DNA of 64,000 nt from Bremerella sp. P1 (GTDB lineage Bacteria; Planctomycetota; Planctomycetia; Pirellulales; Pirellulaceae). Position 1 is the stretch's first letter. Each line of letters starts with the position of its first letter. The stretch lies in assembly GCF_028748185.1 (NCBI RefSeq), contig NZ_CP118164.1:6101814-6165813 (forward strand), given 5' to 3'. The translations under genes and the position numbers were made by a program. Below, in pieces: positions 1-10,439 of the stretch. A model generated the notes under the pieces. The model was not told where the DNA came from, ran no database searches, and was given only the letters and a program-made list of their open reading frames with translations.

Positions 1-358
1 GCCGTCCTTTGCCAACGACATAGGCGACATTTCCGCGACCAAGCGAGCTGAACTTCACCCAGGTTTCAAAAGCGAAGGTATCACCAATGCCGAATCGCAC
101 ATTCGTGAAGCCACCTCGTTCATGATCCTTGACTTCGATCGCACCCTCATGTCCTTTGAAGGACATGGCACGGTTTCCGGAATGAAACCCAGGATACTTG
201 GGCGGTCTGGGGCCGTCAGCAACACTGCCGAACTTGCCCACCCAAGCACCGGGCGATGACGTCCCATCGAAACGCCACTCAAGAATTGGCTCCGTTGCCA
301 CGGCCAGGCTACTGGTCATCAGTAGCAAGGAGAATGCGATAAGGGTCGGAATCTTCAT
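1..358 (-). CDS. Secreted LamG-like protein, N-terminal part (probably a PSD1-type cytochrome), partial
   Basis: Only the first 119 codons are in the window; the gene continues past the left edge. The start at 358 gives an N-terminus MKIPTLIAFSLLLMTSSLAV, a clear signal peptide, so the product is exported. Residues after about 25 (beginning EPILEWRFDG) look like the opening of a concanavalin A/LamG fold, ending in an ETWVKF strand motif. The same kind of N-terminus occurs in the PSD1 cytochrome starting at 5394. The gene lies 46 bases downstream of a DUF1501 gene on the same strand. The PSD1 identity is inferred from context, because the heme and DUF1549/1553 parts are outside the window. Confidence 0.7.
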   Translation of the reverse strand, partial: MKIPTLIAFSLLLMTSSLAVATEPILEWRFDGTSSPGAWVGKFGSVADGPRPPKYPGFHSGNRAMSFKGHEGAIEVKDHERGGFTNVRFGIGDTFAFETWVKFSSLGRGNVAYVVGKGR

Positions 359-404
359 GGATACAGTGCTCGGCGGGAATGACGAGGAGTTAGGGCAAAC
401 AGAC

Positions 405-1709
405 CTACGATGGGAACAATGCCGCGATGGGTGTGCCGCCGTCGGTAATGGGCACTGGACGGCCAGACTCGTGCAGTTCTTTGCGGGGATCAATTCCCAT
501 GGCAGCATAGATCGTTGCATGGAAGTCAGGTATGGATACGGGATTCTCTTCTATCTTCTTTCCGTGTTCTTCGTCGGTCACGCCGTAGGCACCCATGTGA
601 TTCAATCCACCGCCAGCGAGAATGAGGCTGAAGGCGGTGCCTTGGTGACCTCGACCACCGCGGTTGTCAAATTCCGCGGGTCGACCAAATTCGGTGCCAA
701 CGGCCACAAGTGTTTTGTCGAGTAGTTTTTGCTTCTCCAAATCACGAATCAACGCAGACAGCGCGGTATCGAGTTCCTGAATCAGTATGTGCTGATTAAG
801 TTGTCCCTCGAAATGTGTATCCCAACCTGTGCCGTTGATGAAGTTGAGATTGTGGGATACCTCGATGAATCGGACACCGGCCTGAGTTAATCGCCGAGCA
901 AGTAGGCATCGTTGACCGAACTCGCCCCCATAGTCATCACGAAGTGCGGCGGGTTCCTCGTCGAGTCGGAAGTTTTGCATGAACTTCGGACCAGCCCAGC
1001 GGCGAGCTTGAGCCTGCAATTCTGCATAGTGGGCGATAACGCGTTCCTTCACAGGATGATCCATTGTGGCCACCAGACGCTGCCGCCGTTCAATCTGGCG
1101 TTTGGAGAGTCCGTCGGGTTGGGTAAAGCCGGCGGGACCACTCTGCGTGTCGACAAGGTGAACCGGAGAGTAGCTGGGGCCAAGATATCCAGGACCGCGG
1201 CTGACATTCGGATAACCAATCAGCATGTAGGCAGGTACATCTTCCGATGCCGCGTCACGTTGATGGGAAACGAGCGCACCAAGCGAAGGATAGGTGACCG
1301 TACCACTGATCATGCGACCGGTGTGGACAAAGTTTGTCGCAAAAGCGTGCTCGTCCACAATGGTGTGATTCACGGTTCGAACCGCGGTAAGCCGGTCAGC
1401 GACTTTCGCCGTACGAGAAAGATGCTCGGTGAACCGTACACCCGACACGGCAGTATCGACGCTTCCGTAATCCGTCCCGGCGATCTTCGGAGTAGCGCGT
1501 GAGTTGCCCCGGCGTTTCGGGTCAAAAGTGTCAAGTTGGCACATGCCGCCGCCGAGCCAAATGAAGATGCAATGCTCGGCCTTGCCCTTGGGTACGTGGA
1601 CAGGCGTCTCGAAGGAAGCGAGCAGCGATGATGGAGCTCCTGCCAACATCGGGGCGGCGATCGCAGGGGCGCTCTGGGCCAGAAACTTACGGCGATTCAT
1701 AGGAACCAA
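405..1709 (-). CDS. DUF1501 domain-containing exported protein
   Basis: DUF1501 is a sulfatase-like/alkaline-phosphatase-superfamily fold of unknown function that planctomycetes usually encode beside PSD1 cytochromes. The N-terminus MNRRKFLAQSAP is a twin-arginine type export signal; the fourth-codon ATG (start 1700) is an equally likely start. Family features include IFIWLGGGMCQLDTFDPK near residue 50, [19 protein letters not shown] near 265 and GTEFGRPAEF near 340. The last deviates from the GGEFGRTP seen in the other two copies in this window. It lies 28 bases downstream of the large PSD1 gene, so the two are probably co-transcribed. The biochemical role is not established. Confidence 0.9.
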   Translation of the reverse strand: MVPMNRRKFLAQSAPAIAAPMLAGAPSSLLASFETPVHVPKGKAEHCIFIWLGGGMCQLDTFDPKRRGNSRATPKIAGTDYGSVDTAVSGVRFTEHLSRTAKVADRLTAVRTVNHTIVDEHAFATNFVHTGRMISGTVTYPSLGALVSHQRDAASEDVPAYMLIGYPNVSRGPGYLGPSYSPVHLVDTQSGPAGFTQPDGLSKRQIERRQRLVATMDHPVKERVIAHYAELQAQARRWAGPKFMQNFRLDEEPAALRDDYGGEFGQRCLLARRLTQAGVRFIEVSHNLNFINGTGWDTHFEGQLNQHILIQELDTALSALIRDLEKQKLLDKTLVAVGTEFGRPAEFDNRGGRGHQGTAFSLILAGGGLNHMGAYGVTDEEHGKKIEENPVSIPDFHATIYAAMGIDPRKELHESGRPVPITDGGTPIAALFPS

Positions 1710-1737
1710 TGGTTTTGGGTGAATGATGGGGGTTGGT

Positions 1738-4700
1738 CTAACGGATGTAAATCCATTCAGGCTGATTCAACGTGTACCAGAGGAAATCCTCGACGCGTTC
1801 TCGCCAGTCGGCATCTAACTTTCGAGTCGGCGGATCGCCACGCCTTGCTTTGGCTTCAAGTTCGGCGGCCAAGGCGTTAGCGGGACCATCGAGGTGATTT
1901 GACCATGCCGTGTACTTTGGACGAACGCGTTTAACCGGCTCTTCAGGCGGTACGTTCGTGCGCCGTTGTTCGAAACCGGGCCCCAGCAAGTTGATTGCAA
2001 ACTTGGACTCAGCTTCAGTCGGCTCGCGAGTGAGAAGCCGGAGATACAGCGATTCAATGAACTCTTCCAGAGACTGGTCTTCCAGTGCTAGTTGCGTAAT
2101 GCCGTGATCGTCACTTAGACGCGTGGTCCAGCTTGCCATCGTTCCGTTTGACAGGACGGCAGGTTGAAGCACGTTGGGATCGCTTTCGCGCAACGTTACC
2201 GGTGACTGTCGAGCACCACGCCAGCCGAAGGATTCGAGAACGGTGATAACAGACTGAACCCGCGGGAGTGTGAGACTGGGGCGGTCACGCTCGTTGGAAG
2301 TCGAGGCCAGCATCCAAGAACGCCGTGGTTTTCCGAGCGAACGCTGGTTAGAGATACCATCCACGTCAAAGGTCATTTCTTCCACTTTGAACGGCGTTCC
2401 GGTGGCGGCGAAGAGAGAATCGACGATCTGCTCGGCGGCCATACGTCGCGGAGCGGGGCCGACGTATAAAGCCTCAGGTTGCAACAGTTGTGGCAGGCTA
2501 GCTCGCTGGTAGGCGTGGGAATTGAAGATGATCCGCGACACGGCCTTGAGGCTGTACCCGGAGTGTACGAACTCACGTCCCAACCAATTCAGTAAAGCGG
2601 GGTGCGTGGCTTGCGACTTCTCCCAGTCTCCTGGATCTTCTACCAGGCCGCGCCCCATCAGACGCTGCCAAACACGATTCACCATCACGCGTGCGAATCG
2701 TTCGTTCTCAGGCGCGGTGATCAATGCCGCCAGTTGTTCACGAGTGTTCTTGGGATCGGCTGCAATCTTCTGGAAGGACTTTTCTGAGCAGAATTGGCTA
2801 AACGGCCAAGTCGGTTGCACATCCGTTCCAGGCTTCAGCGTGACCTGAATGAGTGGCTCGCGGCCGCCGGCACTAAGCTTATCAGTGGAAACAACGCTCG
2901 TGGCTGGAACCCGGACAGGCTTCTTCGATAGCATGGCCGCCAGTTGGAATAGCTGTTCCTGTTTTGAAGAACGCACTGGGGAGTCGTGGCAGCGTGCGCA
3001 TTTCATTTGCACACCGAGAAAGGCACTTGCGAGAATGGCGCCTTTTTCTGCCATCGGAGCGTCATTCTGGCCAGCCAGCGCGAAGCCGGCGGGACCGCCA
3101 TTGCTTGAACTTCCCTCCATGCATATCAGTTCCGTTACGAACGCGTCCATTGCCAGATCGTCACGGAGAGATTCGTAAATCCACCAACGGAAAGGGCCCG
3201 TATTATTCAGGCTTCCTGAGAGCATATTTGGATTCTCGGCCAACACATCGAGCCAATAACCCATCCAGTGATCGGCCCAGCGAGGATCGGCGAGCAGGCG
3301 GTCGATCGCATTCTCGCGACGCACTTGGGAATCGTCGTCGAGAAAGACACGAATTTCTTCAGTGGTTGGCAACACACCAACCGTATCGAGTGTGACACGG
3401 CGTAGAAAGGTAAGGTCGTCGGCCAGCGGGGGCATCTCCAGAGTCGTTACCTGGAACTCCGGCCAGTTGGCTCCCTGCTTGATCCATGCCTCGAGCTGCG
3501 CGGTTTCTTTGGGTGTAAGTCGATTGCCGTTAGGCGGCATGATGTCATCGCCGTCGGTGGTAACGCGGCAGAACAACTCGCTGGCGGACGGCTCGCCTGG
3601 TTCGATTGCTGGGATACCCGAATCGCCCCCTTGAAGACTGAATTCCAGCGTTTCCAATCGCAAGCCACCCTTAGCGTCTTCGCCTGAGTGACAGCTGTTG
3701 CAGCGGCTTTCCAGTATGGGCTTAATATCCTGGAAGAAATCCAACCCATCCTGATCGGCATGCTCATAGGCCGGCGCGACCTCGGTAATGCGAGCAGCGA
3801 TGAAATGATCTACCTCATTTAACGCGGGCATGGCTGCCGGTAGTGGTGGCACCGGCACGTCGGAGGTCGAGGCAAGCCATGCATCAGCCTGTTCGCGTCG
3901 TTGTTTCCAGTAATCGGCTGACAGGTCACGCTTGGCATGTCGGCGTTGAGTATTAATCTGATCGTAATGCGCACTGCGTTCCGCTTCGTAATCGGCCCAT
4001 CGTTGGTCGGTGTAAGGGATCTTCCTTCCTGAGGGTGAGATCAATTGCCAAGACTCTTCGCCCTCAGGCGACCAAGCGGCCACCGTTTCACCGAGACCTG
4101 GACGAACCGTTCCAAAAACGGTTTCCAGAACCACGAGATGTGGCTGTTCTCCCGTGGATTCGAATTCACACCACGCCTCGCGATTGCCGGGAGGCGCAAA
4201 GCGGAAATCAGGTCCTAGATCGAGATAGTTGTCCTGCTCAGAAGTCAGGTGATGGCCATTCAAGCTGGATGGCATGAGCGGCGTGTCGAGAATCGTTTTT
4301 CCATCAATGACTAAACGTGAAATACCTCTTGCCCGCAGCAGGATACGATGTTTGCCTTTAGGAAAGGAAACCAGGCCCACTGCTCTGAGGAACGTGTTGC
4401 TTGGGGAATTCCCGATGACGCCAGTGGCCGTATAGACTTTGGGTACCTCGAAGAATCCAAATGCGTCTTCGGTCAGAGTCTCGCTTGCCGCAGGGGACGT
4501 GTCTGGCCATTCTCGTCTACCAGGAATACCATTGGTGCAAAGTTCTACCAGTACTTCGCCGGACTTGACGTCATCGTGGGAAATTGGGGTCGGGGGAGGG
4601 GAGATCGCATAGCGGCTATCGATCTCTGAGTTCTTTAAAATGCCACGATGCAATACCAGGGAATCAAGCCGGCCTTGGAAAAATGACTTATGTTCACCTT

Positions 4701-5394
4701 CTCCGGTGGCACCCCCGAGTTGTAGTGATGCAGGTCGCTGAACTGGTCCCCGAGTGGTCGACTTCTCCCACTTTCCCGAGAACAACTGTAGCCTGCCGTT
4801 TACGTAGAGCAGAATGCTTGACGGATCACCGTAGGTGAAAGGAATGGCGATGTGATGCCATTCGAGTCCGGTCAGGCTAATGGTGCCGCTCCACCACTGA
4901 TGACGGGTCGGTACATCACCTTCCTTTTCCGGTTCCGCCGCGAAGCAGAAGCCAACTCGCATCGAACTGGAACTTAGACGTTCTACCATCAACGACCAAT
5001 TGAGATTGTCGTCAGCTTTTCCAGCTCGATTAGGATCGCCCTTGGCGAGTAGAAAGACGGGCTGTTCTTCCTTCAACTCCTTTGGCGCGATCCAAAAGTC
5101 GAATGTCAGTGAATCCCCGTGTTTGAATGTGGGCGCACTATCTCCGGAAAGGATAAGCGGTGCCTCCGTTGTGAAGTGGGCTGCCTTGTTATCTTTTCTG
5201 AAAAGCGGATGCAGTGGTGGACGCGGTCCAGCGACGGTATCAGGGCATGGCCCAAGATCATCTTCGCCATCAAAATTCCAGGTAAGCGCCGGCACAGCTG
5301 GTGTCAGGTCCTCGCGATCGGGCGGTGCCGCGCCAGCTAGGGGCGGCGCGGAGACGATCAGGAGGAAAAGAATAGTGCGCAATAGGGAATTCAT
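1738..5394 (-). CDS. PSD1 cytochrome (LamG + PA14-like + cytochrome c + DUF1549 + DUF1553)
   Basis: This 1218-residue exported multidomain protein begins with a signal peptide (LLRTILFLLIVSAPPLAGA). It has a LamG-like domain at about 90-260 and a PA14-like beta segment at about 280-390. A planctomycete cytochrome c domain follows with heme motif CNSCH at residue 565, then DUF1549 (about 660-830, with a second CxxCH, CARCH) and DUF1553 (about 880-1200). Such proteins are thought to act in periplasmic electron transfer linked to polysaccharide degradation, but no reaction is established. The N-terminal carbohydrate-binding-like modules are consistent with that idea. It is encoded just upstream of a DUF1501 gene, the usual pairing. 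Confidence 0.92.
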   Translation of the reverse strand: MNSLLRTILFLLIVSAPPLAGAAPPDREDLTPAVPALTWNFDGEDDLGPCPDTVAGPRPPLHPLFRKDNKAAHFTTEAPLILSGDSAPTFKHGDSLTFDFWIAPKELKEEQPVFLLAKGDPNRAGKADDNLNWSLMVERLSSSSMRVGFCFAAEPEKEGDVPTRHQWWSGTISLTGLEWHHIAIPFTYGDPSSILLYVNGRLQLFSGKWEKSTTRGPVQRPASLQLGGATGEGEHKSFFQGRLDSLVLHRGILKNSEIDSRYAISPPPTPISHDDVKSGEVLVELCTNGIPGRREWPDTSPAASETLTEDAFGFFEVPKVYTATGVIGNSPSNTFLRAVGLVSFPKGKHRILLRARGISRLVIDGKTILDTPLMPSSLNGHHLTSEQDNYLDLGPDFRFAPPGNREAWCEFESTGEQPHLVVLETVFGTVRPGLGETVAAWSPEGEESWQLISPSGRKIPYTDQRWADYEAERSAHYDQINTQRRHAKRDLSADYWKQRREQADAWLASTSDVPVPPLPAAMPALNEVDHFIAARITEVAPAYEHADQDGLDFFQDIKPILESRCNSCHSGEDAKGGLRLETLEFSLQGGDSGIPAIEPGEPSASELFCRVTTDGDDIMPPNGNRLTPKETAQLEAWIKQGANWPEFQVTTLEMPPLADDLTFLRRVTLDTVGVLPTTEEIRVFLDDDSQVRRENAIDRLLADPRWADHWMGYWLDVLAENPNMLSGSLNNTGPFRWWIYESLRDDLAMDAFVTELICMEGSSSNGGPAGFALAGQNDAPMAEKGAILASAFLGVQMKCARCHDSPVRSSKQEQLFQLAAMLSKKPVRVPATSVVSTDKLSAGGREPLIQVTLKPGTDVQPTWPFSQFCSEKSFQKIAADPKNTREQLAALITAPENERFARVMVNRVWQRLMGRGLVEDPGDWEKSQATHPALLNWLGREFVHSGYSLKAVSRIIFNSHAYQRASLPQLLQPEALYVGPAPRRMAAEQIVDSLFAATGTPFKVEEMTFDVDGISNQRSLGKPRRSWMLASTSNERDRPSLTLPRVQSVITVLESFGWRGARQSPVTLRESDPNVLQPAVLSNGTMASWTTRLSDDHGITQLALEDQSLEEFIESLYLRLLTREPTEAESKFAINLLGPGFEQRRTNVPPEEPVKRVRPKYTAWSNHLDGPANALAAELEAKARRGDPPTRKLDADWRERVEDFLWYTLNQPEWIYIR

Positions 5395-5629
5395 TTTCGA
5401 TCAGGTTACCTATAGAAGGCCAATATTGAGTCCGTGAGCTGCGTAAATGGCCGCTTCTCACATGCTCTCAAAAATTGCCTCAGCGTTAGGCGTCAGTTGT
5501 TTCTTTGTCGTAGCTGGTTTGGAAGGGAATCAGGTAGGTGGGACGTGCGATTCGTTCCATGGAATAGACCCGGCAAGGACGGGGGAATTGTCTGACATGT
5601 CTCGCGGATGAGCAGGCTGAGAGCAGGCA

Positions 5630-7066
5630 TTATGCGCCGTACACGAGTCCCTTATGCACATGACCTTCGTTAAGATCAACACGCTCAGGTCTTCCTTTGT
5701 GCATGTAGACGACCTTTGTGTGATCAAGCCCCATCATGCCCATCACGGTCGCATGAATGTCGTGCACGTGCAGTTTGTCTTCGACTGCATACAATCCAAG
5801 ATCATCCGTCGCACCAATCGTTTGTCCGCCTTTGGCTCCACCACCGGCCATCCACATCGTGAAACCTGTTGGGTTGTGATCGCGTCCCGTTCCTTTTTCA
5901 CTCATCGGTGTACGGCCGAATTCACCACCCCACATGACGAGCGTATCTTCCAGCATTCCGCGTTGTTTCAGATCCGCGATCAGGCCTGCAATCGGCTTGT
6001 CCACGCCGCGGCAAAGACGTGAGTGATTGCCTTCGATATTGCTATGACTATCCCACTTGCTGCCAGCCCCAGAGTAGAGCTGAATGAAACGCACGCCTCG
6101 CTCGACTAACCGTCGTGCCAGGAGGCATTGACGACCGTAGACTTCGGTCTCCTTCTGATCGAGTCCGTACATCTTCTGAATGTGTTCGGGCTCGTTCTCA
6201 AGATCGATCGCTTCCGGTGCATCGGCCTGCATCCTTGCCGCCAGTTCATAGCTGTGAATGCGAGCATCGAGGTCAGTGTTCGATTCGCGGCCCTCGAAGT
6301 GGTGGCGGTTTAGTTGATTGATAAACTCCAGCTTCCGCTTCTGCTGGGAAGATGAGATGCCTTTGGGATTGTTAAGATTCCGCAGCGGCTCATCGCCCCC
6401 CTCGAACAACACTCCTTGATGACCGGACGGCATAAACCCGGAGCCCCACGCACGAACTCCGTTGACCACCATCGAGTTACTATCCTTCATCACGACGAAG
6501 TCCGGAAGACTCTTGCTAGCCGAACCCAGTCCGTAGGAGACCCATGCCCCGAGAGATGGACGCCCGCCAAACACGGCACCCGTATTCATTTGGCAGACGC
6601 CACCAGCATGGTTGATACCATCAGATACGCATGAGTGAATGACACACAGTTCATCTGCGATTGCGTGGTGATGAGGCAGCCAGTCGGAAATCCACAGCCC
6701 ACTTTCTCCGCACTGCGACCATTTTCGTTTGCACTCTAGAATGGGAGAATTGATTTCACCCATCGCAGTGACCGGCCGGGGGAAACTCTCCGGCAGCTTT
6801 TGACCGGCAAGGCGGTTTAGCTCTGGCTTGTAATCGAAGAGGTCCAAATGACTTGGTCCACCTTCCATAAACAACCAGATGATATTCTTCGCCCTGCCGA
6901 CGTGATGTGGAATCTTCTCGCCCGTCGGATTGTTTTCGCGTGCGGCAAAGAGTGATTGGCCCGTGAGTGCTGTGTACGCCAGCGCTCCGAATCCGCCACC
7001 AGCGCGGCAAAGAAAGTCACGACGCGAATTGGGGAGTTCGATGTTATTGCACATGGAGTATTTCAT
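5630..7066 (-). CDS. DUF1501 domain-containing exported protein
   Basis: This is a 478-residue member of the DUF1501 family, with a twin-arginine signal (SRRDFLCRAGGG) around residue 14. Conserved stretches are [39 protein letters not shown], and GGEFGRTP followed by GRDHNPTGFTMWMAGGG. It is 46 bases downstream of the PSD1 cytochrome starting at 10439, so the two probably form one transcript. It is closer in motif detail to the copy at 31897-33321 than to the one at 405-1709. The function is unknown; the fold relates to sulfatases and alkaline phosphatases. Confidence 0.92.
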   Translation of the reverse strand: MKYSMCNNIELPNSRRDFLCRAGGGFGALAYTALTGQSLFAARENNPTGEKIPHHVGRAKNIIWLFMEGGPSHLDLFDYKPELNRLAGQKLPESFPRPVTAMGEINSPILECKRKWSQCGESGLWISDWLPHHHAIADELCVIHSCVSDGINHAGGVCQMNTGAVFGGRPSLGAWVSYGLGSASKSLPDFVVMKDSNSMVVNGVRAWGSGFMPSGHQGVLFEGGDEPLRNLNNPKGISSSQQKRKLEFINQLNRHHFEGRESNTDLDARIHSYELAARMQADAPEAIDLENEPEHIQKMYGLDQKETEVYGRQCLLARRLVERGVRFIQLYSGAGSKWDSHSNIEGNHSRLCRGVDKPIAGLIADLKQRGMLEDTLVMWGGEFGRTPMSEKGTGRDHNPTGFTMWMAGGGAKGGQTIGATDDLGLYAVEDKLHVHDIHATVMGMMGLDHTKVVYMHKGRPERVDLNEGHVHKGLVYGA

Positions 7067-7112
7067 ATCCAGAATCCAGGCTTCAGGATGTTTCAGTTAT
7101 TGTGAACGCTGT

Positions 7113-10100
7113 CTACTGCAGGTACAGAAACTCGTTGGAATTGAACAAAGCGTGACAAAAATCGGTAACGGCGCAGAGTATCTTCTTCTCGGCCAATGAT
7201 TTTTCACCTTCCTGACTCGAACGTAGCCATGCCGTGTTCGGGGCAGGCTGCTCACCATCTTCATCATTGAAACGCCAGTCGAGGATTCGCACGGCCTTCT
7301 CTGAGTGCTCGCCGATCAGCAGTTGCTGACGTGGCAAGGTGCCGCGGCTGATGGTCAGACGCGCAAATTGACCATCCCACAGATGCCCGCTTGCATCTCG
7401 ACCCCCCGCAGTGATCTTCAGTGCCGGATTCTGTATTCCGGACACAACGGACGTTGTCACGGTTGATGTTTCTACCTCTGAGTCAGGATCGGATAGATCC
7501 TTCATATAGAAAGTCACCGATCCGGCAGTGGGATCGTCATCGGAAGTAGTCGCGGAAATTGCTGCGGCTAGATAAACCGGCTTGTTCAAGGGAACTCGTA
7601 GACCGGACGCGACCACGTCGAACGCTGCTTGATCCTGGAAATCGCGACCACTCAAGACGACAACAAAGTTACGTGGCTGGTACGCCGACTTTGTACTGGT
7701 CACGGCTACCGACCAACCATCAGATTTTGAGTTGCTATTCCAACGAGAAATTAGTGAATTCGCGCTGGCATCGGGGTAGAGGCGATCGAGATTCACAACC
7801 GCTTCCACCGTGAACTGATCATCGAAACCGTTCGTGTCTTTCACCTGAAGCCGTTCAAAGCGGCTGCCCGGTTGAATCCACAGCGTCTTCGTTCCGAGCC
7901 CAAATCCCTTAACCGCTCCAAAGTGTTGGGTGACAGGGCGTAGTCCCGTTTCATTGGGATACTTGGCAACGACCTCGGGAACCGTGATCGATTCGGCCTG
8001 TTCACGGATAAACGCTAATGCGGCAGCGACTTCTTCGTCGTCTGCATTACGTCCGAAGGTTAGCTGCCAAGCCTCGCGAATATCATCTGCATCAAGTTCC
8101 GTCTTGCCCGCCAAAAGTCGCTTAGCGAAGGCCTCGGAGCGGTCCAGCGTCCATTCGCCATTTACCAAAAGCAACGACTGAACGGGCGTCGTTGTTGCAA
8201 CGCGGTCTGGGGCGGATTCAAAACACAATGGCGCATCAAATCCACTCAGCATTTCGTCTGGTTTATTTCGCTTCTTGATAACGTAAACACTGCGATTTGG
8301 TGTTGATCCACTTACAGATGGACCTCCGTCACGATGCTTTAATTCACCGGAAACGGCGAGCATCGCATCGCGCAACTGCTCGGCATCGAGCCGCTTAGCT
8401 GGGAATCTCCAAAGCAGTCGATTGGCCGGATCGATATCGAGTGGACGAGCGGCTGTCGTACTACTGGAAGGATCTTCCTGTGAAGATATGCTGACAGACT
8501 GGGGCATGTCGCCTTCACGACGAGCGGTCTGGCGGTATGTAGCACTATTCATGATCAGGCGATGCAATGGCTTGGTTTTCCAACCGCCATCCAGGAATCG
8601 CTGTGTCAGCCAGTCGAGTAGTTCCGGGTGACTTGGTGGCTCGCCCAGTGAGCCAAAATCGTTCGGCGTTGGTACGATTCCCTGGCCAAAGTGACGTTGC
8701 CAGATACGGTTGGCAAACACACGTGTCGACAGCGGATTGTCTTTGCGGACAATCCAGTTGGCGAGTGCCGTACGTCGACCGGTGGTAGACTTGGTCGGAT
8801 CGATATCTGGTTTTTGTTCGCCAAGCAGTGTTAGGAACGATGGCTGAACTTCTTCCTTCGTGGTGCGCGTCATCAAGAAGGTCGGTGCCGGTTCTGTACC
8901 GATGTCGGTTGCGACGAACGCAGTGGGGAGTGGTTTGGGTTTCAAGGAGTCATGCTTCTTCAACTCAGCCTGAAGCTCTTCGTAACGCTTCAGCTTTTCT
9001 GGAGACTTTTTCAGTCCTTTGGCCCGATCATACCGCTGTTCTGCACGATCGACCTGTCGCCAAACAAGATAGGACAATTGCTTATCGAACGTCGTCTTTT
9101 CTGACTCCGGCTTGTTGTAGATGTCCTGAACGTCCGGCGGAAACTGCTTGACGATATTGTGGCGAGTGTTCTCGATACCGTTTCCTACCAACTCGTCAAT
9201 TTCATCTCGGATTGCTTGGGTTGCCTCTTCCCACTTCTGTTGCTGAGCTTGATGAGCTGCGATCTGTTCCGGCGTTGCCAGGGGGCGATCCATGGGCCAC
9301 GCCACCGAAGATAGAAACGCCTGCAATCCGAAATAATCTTTCTGCAAAATTGGATCGAATTTATGGTCGTGGCACTGAGCACAACCGATTCCGATGCCCA
9401 GGAAGGCCTCACCAGTTACGCGGGTCATTTCATTGATGATCAGATCCCAGTGCATTCGGGCGTTGCGCTGATTCCACTCGTAGACACCATGACGCAAATA
9501 TGCGGTTCCGATAAAGGCATCGGGATCCTCGGGCGCGATCTCATCACCAGCAAGATGCTCGCGAACGAACTGGTCATAAGGCTTGTCTTCGTTTAACGAT
9601 CGGATCACATAGTCGCGAAATGCACTCGCATCGGGTCGGAAAGCGTCCTCGTTGTAACCATCACTTTCTGAGTAACGCACCACATCAAGCCAGTGCTGAG
9701 CCCAACGTTCCCCATAACGTGGGCTGTCGAGGAGTTCATCGATCAAACGCTGCCACGCATCCGGCCGGTCGTCTTCGACAAACGCTGTGATCTGTTCTGG
9801 CGTCGGCGGAAGACCATGTAAGTCGAAGTAGGCACGTCGCACGAGCTCGTAGCGATCCGCTTCGGGCGCCGGCTCAAGGCCCGCCTCTGCCAGCTTTCGT
9901 GCGACGAATCGATCAACTTCGTTCCTTGCCCAGCCGTCGCCGTCTTGCGGTACAACCGGATCGGCAACCGGTTGAACAGCCCACCACTTGCGATCTTCGT
10001 CCGTGATGCGGTCTCCGTCCTGACGAATGATCAGGGTGTCATCTCCGCCTGGCCAGGGAGCGCCAAGCTCGACCCATTTGACCAGAACAGCAATATCTTT

Positions 10101-10439
10101 CTCGGGAAGCATTCCTTTCGGCGGCATTTCGTAGGACTCATGTCGAACGGCTGAGATCAGAAGACTTTCGTCGGGTTTGCCGGGAACGATCGATGCCTCT
10201 TCTGATTCGCCCCCCTTGAGCATGGCTGCCCGCGAGTCGAGACGCAGCATACCCTTCTGGCTCTCAGCGCTATGGCACTCGAGGCAATGTTGAGCCAAGA
10301 GAGGTCGAACCTGCATCTCGAAGAACTTGAGATGCTCCTTCTCTGCCGATTCGTCCTGCGCGAGGAGGGACGAGCAGGTGAATAGGAAGAGTATCTGTAA
10401 GGATAAGAGCAGTGAGCGATGCAACATGAAGTGACTCAA
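7113..10439 (-). CDS. PSD1 cytochrome with C-terminal LamG-like domain
   Basis: This 1108-residue exported protein has a signal peptide in the first ~27 residues. The cytochrome c domain follows immediately, with CLECH at residues 52-56. DUF1549 contains the second heme-type motif CAQCHDHKFDPI. A charged, coiled-coil-prone stretch at about 400-500 separates DUF1549 from DUF1553 (about 560-830). A LamG-like domain (about 860-1070) closes the protein. This order differs from the neighbour at 1738-5394, whose LamG is N-terminal. It is the first gene of a minus-strand run of alternating PSD1 and DUF1501 genes. An internal ATG at 10427 is an alternative start. Confidence 0.92.
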   Translation of the reverse strand: MSHFMLHRSLLLSLQILFLFTCSSLLAQDESAEKEHLKFFEMQVRPLLAQHCLECHSAESQKGMLRLDSRAAMLKGGESEEASIVPGKPDESLLISAVRHESYEMPPKGMLPEKDIAVLVKWVELGAPWPGGDDTLIIRQDGDRITDEDRKWWAVQPVADPVVPQDGDGWARNEVDRFVARKLAEAGLEPAPEADRYELVRRAYFDLHGLPPTPEQITAFVEDDRPDAWQRLIDELLDSPRYGERWAQHWLDVVRYSESDGYNEDAFRPDASAFRDYVIRSLNEDKPYDQFVREHLAGDEIAPEDPDAFIGTAYLRHGVYEWNQRNARMHWDLIINEMTRVTGEAFLGIGIGCAQCHDHKFDPILQKDYFGLQAFLSSVAWPMDRPLATPEQIAAHQAQQQKWEEATQAIRDEIDELVGNGIENTRHNIVKQFPPDVQDIYNKPESEKTTFDKQLSYLVWRQVDRAEQRYDRAKGLKKSPEKLKRYEELQAELKKHDSLKPKPLPTAFVATDIGTEPAPTFLMTRTTKEEVQPSFLTLLGEQKPDIDPTKSTTGRRTALANWIVRKDNPLSTRVFANRIWQRHFGQGIVPTPNDFGSLGEPPSHPELLDWLTQRFLDGGWKTKPLHRLIMNSATYRQTARREGDMPQSVSISSQEDPSSSTTAARPLDIDPANRLLWRFPAKRLDAEQLRDAMLAVSGELKHRDGGPSVSGSTPNRSVYVIKKRNKPDEMLSGFDAPLCFESAPDRVATTTPVQSLLLVNGEWTLDRSEAFAKRLLAGKTELDADDIREAWQLTFGRNADDEEVAAALAFIREQAESITVPEVVAKYPNETGLRPVTQHFGAVKGFGLGTKTLWIQPGSRFERLQVKDTNGFDDQFTVEAVVNLDRLYPDASANSLISRWNSNSKSDGWSVAVTSTKSAYQPRNFVVVLSGRDFQDQAAFDVVASGLRVPLNKPVYLAAAISATTSDDDPTAGSVTFYMKDLSDPDSEVETSTVTTSVVSGIQNPALKITAGGRDASGHLWDGQFARLTISRGTLPRQQLLIGEHSEKAVRILDWRFNDEDGEQPAPNTAWLRSSQEGEKSLAEKKILCAVTDFCHALFNSNEFLYLQ

